Source of the DNA: an uncultured Phycisphaerales bacterium
GTDB lineage: Bacteria; Planctomycetota; Phycisphaerae; Phycisphaerales; SM1A02
NCBI GenBank assembly: GCA_946886375.1
Contig: CAMPIL010000189.1
Span: 1 to 7,032 of the forward strand
Reading direction: 5' to 3'
DNA: 7,032 nucleotides
Positions 1-6,050 of the stretch are shown piece after piece (position 1 is the stretch's first letter; every line of letters starts with the position of its first letter). The translations under genes were made by a program, and so were the position numbers. The notes below the pieces were generated by a model that searched no databases, was not told the DNA's origin, and saw nothing but the letters and a program-made list of their open reading frames with translations.

Positions 1-54
1 GCCCAGACGGTGATGGCCGAGATCCTGGCCCGGGCTCGCCGGGATTGCGAGTGA
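1..54 (+). CDS. 3' end of an unidentified gene (partial)
   Basis: Frame 1 is open from the window edge to a TGA at 52-54 and gives 17 residues ending in ILARARRDCE. The stretch is rich in Ala and Arg and looks helical, but it is too short to assign to a family. It runs in the same direction as the ATPase gene that follows, with 136 bases between this stop and the preferred ATG. The two could be co-transcribed. It may belong to the same system as the ATPase, but nothing here proves that. It could also be a shadow frame, although a frame ending just before a long gene on the same strand is what a true gene end would look like. Confidence 0.5.
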   Translation, partial: AQTVMAEILARARRDCE

Positions 55-190
55 ATTGCGCTGCGAGTCGGGGCGGGTGGAGGCGGAGCAATCCGTCTCG
101 CCGGGACGGAACCCGATATCCTGTTGCAGTGTTTCATCGATTTCGGACATCCCGCAGTCGAGTTGCAGACCACCACGGGTGCGGCCGCGC
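55..190 (+). other. gap before the ATPase gene, start choice unclear
   Basis: The ATPase frame is open through this stretch back to a TTG at 56. The 45 residues it would add are rich in Ser, Pro, Cys and Arg and are unlike the charged helical protein that follows, so I treat it as non-coding leader. A good Shine-Dalgarno-like GGAGG lies at 79-83, but no in-frame start follows at the right distance. A GTG at 179 is in frame, four codons before the chosen ATG. I see no convincing -35/-10 pair or terminator hairpin. Confidence 0.4.
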
Positions 191-3100
191 ATGAACGAGG
201 GCCTGCCGTATGACCGCGAGCGTGTGGCGGTGCGCGACCTGCAGGCCCTGGTTGCCGACCGGGCCGAGGCCGAAGTGCGCATCAAGCGCGAATTCGCCGA
301 GACGACCGACGCCATCGAACGCGAATGCCAGGGACTGCGCAAGACCTACGAGCAGCAGTACCGCGACGCCAAGCGATCGACGGACAAGGAGTTTCGCGCC
401 AAGGCCAAGACGATCAAGAGCGATTTCGAAACCGAACTGACGCGCCTGGAACTGGAATTCGAAACCGCGCTGGCCCGCATCGCCGAGAAGGCCGAGGTCA
501 ACGAAGTTGCCTCAATTAAGGGGCTGGAGGAGGCGATATGGCTCGCCGAGACCGTTTACGAAGCGACCGAGCCGCAGCCGATTGAGCAATTTCAGCAAAC
601 TTGCAAGGGAATTAATGGCAAATTGCAGGACCTCCAGTTGCTTCGCGAGCAGGCGGCAACACTGCTGAAGAAATATCGCCAGCGCGTGCCTGCGGATGAC
701 AATGCCGCCGCTGAAGATTCGGCCGGCGAAGCGGAATCCACCGGTGACATGGCTGCGCTGGACCAAGCGCTGGACCGGGCCAAGGCGGAACTCGACGCGA
801 TTCGCGCGATGTTCATTCCACGCCTTCTGCAATCGCTGTGGCCTGCGTTGTTCATTGTTCTGTGCATGCTGCTCGCGGCGGCGGTCGGCGCAGCGGCGCG
901 CGGCTGGTCGGTTGGCCAACCAATCTTCATGGACGCAGCGATCGGCGCTGCTGGCGGAATCGTTCTTCTGGCGTTGGTGTACATCGTGACCCGCTCGCGA
1001 CTGACCGGCCACTACAAATCGTTGTGCCGGCACGTGGAATCGGGTCAAACGATTGCCCAGCGTGCGCGTGGCGATGCCCAACGGCGACGCGACAGCCACG
1101 CCGCGGAACTGATCGCCAAGCGCGATGAGGATCTTCGATTGGCGCAGGAACGATTCGCTCCGATTCTCGAAGAGATTCAGCAGCGGCGCGACTACCACAT
1201 CCAGCGCATTCACGAAAAATACCCGCCGCTGATCGCCGAGCACAAAGCCAACTTCGAGCGCGAGAAGTTGGCTGTGGACAGCGCGTACAACGCCCGTCAG
1301 ATCGAATTGCAGCAGCAGCACGATCGGCAGATGCGCGAGTTGCTCGGCCGCTACACGGCCCGGATCGATGCGGCCCGCGAGAAGCGCGATACGGAGTGGT
1401 CGGCCCTTGAATCGCGCTGGAAGACCGGCATGGCCCGCGTGCACGACTCGCTTGCGGAAATCAATCGCCAAAGCGCAAGATTGTTTCCCGTGTGGACCGA
1501 TCCGGCATGGGAAGCATGGCGGCCGCCCAATGGCTTCGCGCCGATCATCCGCTTCGGCGAAATGCGCGTCAATCTGAACGACATGCCCGGCGGGATTCCC
1601 CTCGACGAACGCCTCATCGTCCCCGGGCCGACTGATTTTTCCATTCCGGCGATGCTCGCGTTTCCTGAACCGTGCGCGATGGTGATTCACACGAGCAATC
1701 AAGGCCGGGATGAAGCCGTGAGCGTGCTGCAGACGGTGATGTTTCGCCTGCTGACCACGCTGCCGCCCGGAAAAATCCGATTCACGATCATCGATCCGGT
1801 CGGACTTGGCCAGAACTTCGCCGGCTTCATGCACCTTGCTGACTACGACGGGGCGTACGTCACCGACAAGATCTGGACCGAGGACAGGCACATCGATCAG
1901 CGCCTGCTCGACCTGACCGAGCACATGGAGAACGTGATCCAGAAGTATCTGCGCAATGAATACGAAACGATCGGCGAGTACAACGTGGACGCGGGCGAAA
2001 TCGCCGAGCCGTTCCGTTTCCTGGTCATTGCGAATTTTCCGGTGAATTTCAGCGAGACCGCGGCGCGGCGATTGGCGAGCATCGTCAACAGCGGCGCCCG
2101 CTGCGGCGTGTACACGCTGATCACCGTGGACGACCGCCAGCCGCTCCCGCCGGGCATTCAGATGCACGACCTGCAGCGCAACAGCGTACGCCTGCGCTGT
2201 GAGAAGGACCGCTTCGTGCTCCAGGATGACGCCTTCGCGGCGTTTCCGCTCACCGTCGATGATCCGCCCAGCGAAGACTTCCTCACGCGCAACCTGCACA
2301 TCATCGGCGAGGCGGCGCGTGACACCAGTCGCGTGGAGGTTCCGTTTGACGTCATCGCGCCGGACTCCGAGAAATTGTGGAGCGGTTCGACCACCAACGA
2401 CCTTCGCGTCGCGCTGGGCCGTGCCGGCGCGACGAAGCTCCAGTACCTCACGCTGGGGGTGGGCACATCGCAGCACGCGCTGGTTGCGGGCAAAACCGGT
2501 TCGGGCAAATCAACGCTGCTGCACGCGCTGATCACCAATCTCTCGCTGTGGTACAGCCCGGAGGAAGTCGAGTTCTACCTTGTGGACTTCAAGAAGGGCG
2601 TGGAGTTCAAGACCTACGCCACGCACGAACTGCCACACGCCCGGGCGGTGGCGATTGAGAGCGATCGTGAATTCGGACTCAGCGTATTACAACGACTGGA
2701 CGCGGAATTGAAGCACCGAGGCAATTTGTACCGCGATCTGGGGGTGCAGGACCTTGCGGGCTACCGACGCAGCGGTCATCCGGAGAAACTGCCGCGCACA
2801 TTGCTCATCATTGATGAATTTCAGGAACTGTTTATCGAGGACGACAAACTTGCGCAGGATGCGGCGTTGCTGCTGGATCGCCTTGTGCGCCAAGGTCGCG
2901 CGTTCGGCATGCACGTGCTGCTCGGCTCGCAAACGCTGGGCGGGGCATATTCGCTGGCGCGCAGCACGATCGGCCAGATGGGCGTGCGCATCGCGCTGCA
3001 GTGCAGTGAAGCGGATTCGTACTTGATCTTGAGCGATGACAACGCCGCGGCACGCCTGCTGTCCAGGCCCGGCGAGGCGATCTACAACGACGCCTCGGGC

Positions 3101-4096
3101 TTGATCGAAGGCAACAACCCCTTCCAGATCGTCTGGCTGCCCGATGACAAGCGCGAACAGTGCCTCAAGCGCGTGCAGAACGTGGCGCACACGCGCGGCT
3201 ATCGGCGCCAGGAGCCGCAGATCGTCTTTGAAGGAAACGTGCCGGCGGAGATTTCCCGCAACCACCTGCTGGAAGAACTGGCGCACAGCCGGAATTCGGC
3301 CCCGCAGCCAGCCGCCGCGAGCGCATGGCTGGGCGAGGCCATCGCCATCAAGGACCCCACGGCCGCGGTGTTCCGCAAACAATCAGGCAGCAACCTGATC
3401 ATCGTCGGGCAGCGCGAGGAATCGGCGCTGGCAATGATGACCAGCGCACTGTTGAGCCTTACGGCCCAGCACGCACCCGGCAGCGCGGCGTTCTACATTC
3501 TCGATGGCACGCCGCCCGACGCTCCCACGACCGGCTCGCTGCAGCGCGTCGCCGACATGCTGCCGCACAAGCCCTGCATCGTCGCCTACCGCGATGTCCC
3601 CGCCGCCATCAATGAAATCGCGCAGTGCAACAGCGACGACGCGGCGAGTCGGCCGTCGGCGATCTATCTGCTGGTTTACGGCCTGCAACGATTCCGCATG
3701 CTGCGGCAGGAAGAGGATTTTGGTTTCTCTTCATCAAACGATGATGACAAGCCGCGCCCGGAAAAACAGTTTGCTTCCATCCTGCGCGAGGGTCCCGGCC
3801 GGGGCATTTTCACGCTCGCCTGGTGCGACACCGCCAGCAATCTCACGCGGTCGCTGGATCGCCAGAGCCTGAAGGAATTCGAGACCCGCGTGCTGTTCCA
3901 GATGGGAGCCAGCGATTCCAGCAATCTGATCGACTCGCCGCTGGCAGCGAAACTGGGCATGCACCGCGCGCTGTTCTTCAGTGAGGAGCATGGATCGCTG
4001 GAGAAGTTCCGGCCCTACGCGCTGCCGGAGCCCTCGTGGTTGCGCACCTTCGCGGATCAATTGCATCAGCGGTTCGGCGCGAAGGCGAGCGGCTGA
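191..4096 (+). CDS. membrane-anchored coiled-coil FtsK/SpoIIIE-type ATPase with three ATPase-like domains
   Basis: This is a predicted membrane-anchored motor of the HerA-FtsK superfamily, which moves DNA or protein using ATP. Residues are numbered from the ATG at 191 (about 1301 aa). Residues 10-115 and 145-210 are charged coiled coil. Membrane helices lie near 213-236 and 246-268, joined by a short loop, so both ends should be cytoplasmic. A second coiled coil spans 271-425. Domain 1 (about 490-655) is degenerate. Domain 2 (about 725-985) has an intact P-loop (GKTGSGKS, 767-774), the FtsK-type strand LVDFKKGVEF, Walker B LLIIDE (Asp875, Glu876) and Gln914 in LLGSQT. Domain 3 (about 1050-1290) is degenerate. 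Length and order resemble the type VII secretion motors EccC/EssC, but I see no FHA domain and no FtsK gamma DNA-reading domain. The ATG is preferred over TTG 56 because the extra 45 residues look non-coding, although no clear Shine-Dalgarno precedes it. A function in secretion, DNA transfer or a conflict system is inference; housekeeping FtsK is unlikely given the topology. Confidence 0.9.
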   Translation: MNEGLPYDRERVAVRDLQALVADRAEAEVRIKREFAETTDAIERECQGLRKTYEQQYRDAKRSTDKEFRAKAKTIKSDFETELTRLELEFETALARIAEKAEVNEVASIKGLEEAIWLAETVYEATEPQPIEQFQQTCKGINGKLQDLQLLREQAATLLKKYRQRVPADDNAAAEDSAGEAESTGDMAALDQALDRAKAELDAIRAMFIPRLLQSLWPALFIVLCMLLAAAVGAAARGWSVGQPIFMDAAIGAAGGIVLLALVYIVTRSRLTGHYKSLCRHVESGQTIAQRARGDAQRRRDSHAAELIAKRDEDLRLAQERFAPILEEIQQRRDYHIQRIHEKYPPLIAEHKANFEREKLAVDSAYNARQIELQQQHDRQMRELLGRYTARIDAAREKRDTEWSALESRWKTGMARVHDSLAEINRQSARLFPVWTDPAWEAWRPPNGFAPIIRFGEMRVNLNDMPGGIPLDERLIVPGPTDFSIPAMLAFPEPCAMVIHTSNQGRDEAVSVLQTVMFRLLTTLPPGKIRFTIIDPVGLGQNFAGFMHLADYDGAYVTDKIWTEDRHIDQRLLDLTEHMENVIQKYLRNEYETIGEYNVDAGEIAEPFRFLVIANFPVNFSETAARRLASIVNSGARCGVYTLITVDDRQPLPPGIQMHDLQRNSVRLRCEKDRFVLQDDAFAAFPLTVDDPPSEDFLTRNLHIIGEAARDTSRVEVPFDVIAPDSEKLWSGSTTNDLRVALGRAGATKLQYLTLGVGTSQHALVAGKTGSGKSTLLHALITNLSLWYSPEEVEFYLVDFKKGVEFKTYATHELPHARAVAIESDREFGLSVLQRLDAELKHRGNLYRDLGVQDLAGYRRSGHPEKLPRTLLIIDEFQELFIEDDKLAQDAALLLDRLVRQGRAFGMHVLLGSQTLGGAYSLARSTIGQMGVRIALQCSEADSYLILSDDNAAARLLSRPGEAIYNDASGLIEGNNPFQIVWLPDDKREQCLKRVQNVAHTRGYRRQEPQIVFEGNVPAEISRNHLLEELAHSRNSAPQPAAASAWLGEAIAIKDPTAAVFRKQSGSNLIIVGQREESALAMMTSALLSLTAQHAPGSAAFYILDGTPPDAPTTGSLQRVADMLPHKPCIVAYRDVPAAINEIAQCNSDDAASRPSAIYLLVYGLQRFRMLRQEEDFGFSSSNDDDKPRPEKQFASILREGPGRGIFTLAWCDTASNLTRSLDRQSLKEFETRVLFQMGASDSSNLIDSPLAAKLGMHRALFFSEEHGSLEKFRPYALPEPSWLRTFADQLHQRFGAKASG
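293..490 (+). other. first hendecad coiled-coil block of the ATPase
   Basis: In the encoded protein (numbered from ATG 191), residues Phe35, Cys46, Tyr57, Phe68, Phe79 and Phe90 are exactly 11 apart. Each is preceded by Glu, Asp or Gln. Seven residues after each comes Ile, Tyr, Thr, Ile, Leu or Ile. A 7+4 spacing of core positions is the signature of a hendecad coiled coil. The DNA shows one exact echo of this, TTCGAAACCG at 425-434 and again at 458-467, 33 bases apart. Confidence 0.75.
827..994 (+). other. two-helix membrane hairpin of the ATPase
   Basis: Two hydrophobic stretches are encoded at about 827-898 (around LFIVLCMLLAAAVGAA) and 926-994 (around GAAGGIVLLALVYIV). They are separated by roughly nine residues including RGWSVGQP. 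Arg and Lys residues flank both outer ends. This predicts a hairpin with a very short outside loop and both coiled coils on the cytoplasmic side. A paired membrane segment before the motor domains is also the arrangement in EccC/EssC. Confidence 0.8.
1154..1420 (+). other. second hendecad coiled-coil block of the ATPase
   Basis: Counting every 11 residues from Phe322 (numbered from ATG 191) gives Phe322, Arg333, Tyr344, Phe355, Tyr366, His377, Tyr388, Arg399 and Trp410. Six of these nine are aromatic. At +7 several of them carry Ile, Val or Leu. This is the same spacing as the block before the membrane hairpin, so the two segments may pair back to back on the cytoplasmic side. The block ends shortly before the first ATPase-like domain. 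Confidence 0.7.
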
Positions 4097-4097
4097 A

Positions 4098-5957
4098 TCA
4101 GGAATCCGGCTGCCTCTGCCGCAGTTGCAATGCGGCCTGAAGATATCCTTGTGTTTCCGCGTTTGCCGGATCGAGACGAAGCGCCTCGCGCAGCAGTCTG
4201 ATCGCCTCGTCCAATCGCCCCTGTGAAGCGCGCACCCGGCCGAGGAAACTCATCGCTTGCGCGTTGTTCGGCTGCAGGTTGAGCGCGGCCACGAACCGCT
4301 CAGCCGCAGCGTCGAGTTTCTGCTGCTGCACGAAGATCATGCCCAGCGTCAGGTGGGCATCGACGCAACGCGGATCAAATTCAAGAGCGAGTTGCTCCTG
4401 ATTGATCGCCTGTTCCATCTGCCCCTGCTGCGCCAGTGCTCGCCCGAGCGCGACGTGGGCATTGACGAATTCCGGCCGAAGCCGCAGCGATTCGCGCAAA
4501 CGCCCGATCGCCGGTTCGATCTGCCCGGATCGATAAAGAGCCGCGCCAAGCAGAAACTGCGACTCCGCCGTTTCCGGCCGCACCTTGACCGCGCGGTTCA
4601 GCACCGCGACTGCTTGCTCCAGATCGCCCGTGCTCATCAGCAGATTGCCAAGGTTGTTCAGCGCCAACTGGTAGTTGGGATTAATGCGAACGGCTTCGCG
4701 ATAGTGGTGCAACGCATCGGCGAACCGACCCTGCCTCTGCAACGCGCTGGCGAGGTTGTTGTGAGCGAAAGCGTTGCTGGTGGTGACGGCAAGCGAGTGC
4801 TGGAACAGCCGCACGCTGTCGTGCCAGACGCCCGCCTGCACGTGAGTGCGAACCCCAAGGGCGCAAACCGCGGCAACCCACATGGCGATGAGCATCGGCT
4901 TCAGGCGGCGGCGCGTTTCAGCCACGTCCGCCGCCAGCCACGCCGCGACCATAAAGACGCCGATCAGCGGGACGTAGGTGTAACGATCCGCGCGCTGCTG
5001 AATGCCCACCTGCACCAGGCCAATCATCGGCACCAGCGTGCCGAGAAACCAAAGCCAGCCCGTTGTCACATACGGCCGTGAAAATCGCACGCGAAACGCG
5101 ATCGCGGTGATTCCGATCAACAGCAGCGCGGCTGCACCGACAATCGCCGTTGCGTGATCTTCGACATACGGATACATCACAGCCAGGCGCGCGGGCCAGA
5201 TGGCGTCACCCATATAACTGGCGTATGCGACGATGGCGTTTTGCAATCGCGCAGTCAGCGGTATGCGATCCCACGTCGCCACCGCCCCGCCGCCGCGCTG
5301 CGCCAGCATGGTGATGATCGAAGACCCGATCGCCAGCAGGAGAAACGGAATTTTCTCAAGGACCGGCTTCCACAAACCCGCGACCGCCGTGATTCGCTTG
5401 AGTGGCCAGGCATCGAGCAACAGCAGCGCGAAAGGAAGCGTGACGAGCGTCGGCTTGCTCATCAAACTCATGGCATACAGCAGCAGCGCGGCTGCGAAAT
5501 GAATCGGTCGCGAATCGCGGGTCCAACCGACATACGAGTGGATCGCAAGCAGGCCGAAAAAGATGCTGAGGACATCCTTGCGTTCCGCCACCCACGCAAC
5601 CGACTCCACGTGCAGCGGGTGCAGCGCAAACAAGGCTGCCACCAGCGCGCTTGGCCACAGTCGCCGCGTCATGCGATGCAACAGGCCAAACAGCAGCAGC
5701 GCGCTGGCAATGTGCAGCAGGAGATTCGTGAAATGGTGCCCGCCCGCACGCGTGCCCCACAATTCCCAGTCCAGTTGATGCGACATCCACGTCAACGGAT
5801 GCCAGTTGCCGACGCTGAACGTGGTGAACGCCCAGCCGATCGACTCGGCGGTCAGGCCAGCCTGGACGTGAGGATTCTCGGTGATGTAGCGATCATCATC
5901 AAAGTTGATGAAGTCCGCAGAGTAGACCGGCCAGTACGCCGCCAGCGTTAAAGCCAC
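4098..5957 (-). CDS. TMTC-like GT-C membrane glycosyltransferase with C-terminal TPRs
   Basis: This is a polytopic membrane protein of the GT-C class, resembling eukaryotic TMTC O-mannosyltransferases and the many bacterial proteins annotated as TPR proteins. Such enzymes transfer a sugar from a lipid carrier on the outer face of the membrane; the acceptor here is unknown. From the GTG at 5957 (619 aa), an Asp triplet lies at 20-22 in INFDDDRYI, in the first outside loop where GT-C enzymes place catalytic acids. The family block HPLHVESVAWVAERKDVLS is at 113-131 and ADRYTYVPLIG at 323-333. About ten membrane helices run to residue 370. Six 34-residue TPRs follow (about 396-599), with repeats such as GRFADALHHYREAVRINPN. 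GTG 5957 is the most upstream conventional start, but it falls inside the first membrane helix, so the true start is probably upstream (see the entry at 5958-6050). The gene converges with the ATPase gene and probably shares an operon with the gene ending at 6047. Confidence 0.88.
   Translation of the reverse strand: MALTLAAYWPVYSADFINFDDDRYITENPHVQAGLTAESIGWAFTTFSVGNWHPLTWMSHQLDWELWGTRAGGHHFTNLLLHIASALLLFGLLHRMTRRLWPSALVAALFALHPLHVESVAWVAERKDVLSIFFGLLAIHSYVGWTRDSRPIHFAAALLLYAMSLMSKPTLVTLPFALLLLDAWPLKRITAVAGLWKPVLEKIPFLLLAIGSSIITMLAQRGGGAVATWDRIPLTARLQNAIVAYASYMGDAIWPARLAVMYPYVEDHATAIVGAAALLLIGITAIAFRVRFSRPYVTTGWLWFLGTLVPMIGLVQVGIQQRADRYTYVPLIGVFMVAAWLAADVAETRRRLKPMLIAMWVAAVCALGVRTHVQAGVWHDSVRLFQHSLAVTTSNAFAHNNLASALQRQGRFADALHHYREAVRINPNYQLALNNLGNLLMSTGDLEQAVAVLNRAVKVRPETAESQFLLGAALYRSGQIEPAIGRLRESLRLRPEFVNAHVALGRALAQQGQMEQAINQEQLALEFDPRCVDAHLTLGMIFVQQQKLDAAAERFVAALNLQPNNAQAMSFLGRVRASQGRLDEAIRLLREALRLDPANAETQGYLQAALQLRQRQPDS
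4118..4136. repeat. small perfect inverted repeat at the convergent gene ends
   Basis: GCCGCA (4118-4123) and TGCGGC (4131-4136) form a perfect 6-base stem around the loop GTTGCAA. It begins 22 bases after the ATPase stop codon and lies inside the 3' end of the opposing gene. It could fold in transcripts from either strand. No run of T follows on either side, so a classic intrinsic terminator is not supported. A stem of this size also arises by chance in GC-rich coding sequence. Confidence 0.3.
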
Positions 5958-6050
5958 GATCAGCGCGGCGGCGATCCAGAACCGAGCATCGATCGCCTTG
6001 GGCGCTGGCTTTTGGCCATGCGCCTGGGACGCCGCTGCCGCACGATTCAG
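5958..6050 (-). other. likely N-terminal extension of the TPR glycosyltransferase, CTG start
   Basis: The frame stays open upstream of GTG 5957 and reads LNRAAAASQAHGQKPAPKAI, then DARFWIAAALI, joining VALTLAAYWPVY. That gives a short polar, basic N-terminus followed by a complete first membrane helix, which is the normal start of this family. No ATG, GTG or TTG exists in this stretch. The most plausible initiator is CTG at 6050-6048. It overlaps the TGA (6049-6047) of the preceding gene as CTGA, the analogue of the common ATGA coupling overlap. The protein would then be 650 residues. That the extension is translated is likely; the exact start codon is inference. Confidence 0.6.

Noticed and set aside
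124..151. A TTGCAG resembling a -35 element upstream of the ATPase gene.
   Set aside because: No acceptable -10 hexamer lies 16-18 bases downstream, so a promoter call is not supported.
512..2476. A 654-residue open frame on the minus strand opposite the ATPase gene.
   Set aside because: It is antisense to a strongly recognised gene, and its translation is rich in Arg, His and Val with no domain or motif. Long antisense frames are expected in GC-rich coding DNA.
2687..3382. A 231-residue minus-strand open frame opposite the active ATPase domain.
   Set aside because: It is the mirror of conserved ATPase codons with shadow-like composition and no independent support.
5121..5495. Exact 15-base repeat CAGCAGCGCGGCTGC at 5121-5135 and 5481-5495, with similar CAGCAG runs nearby.
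   Set aside because: On the minus strand these are Ala/Leu codons (AAALLL) in membrane helices. Shared residues and codon choice explain them without a mobile or regulatory repeat.
4257..5951. Two plus-strand open frames (4257-5081 and 5154-5951) opposite the glycosyltransferase gene.
   Set aside because: Their translations are rich in Arg, Gln and His with no recognisable fold, and they lie wholly antisense to a gene with clear family motifs and TPRs.
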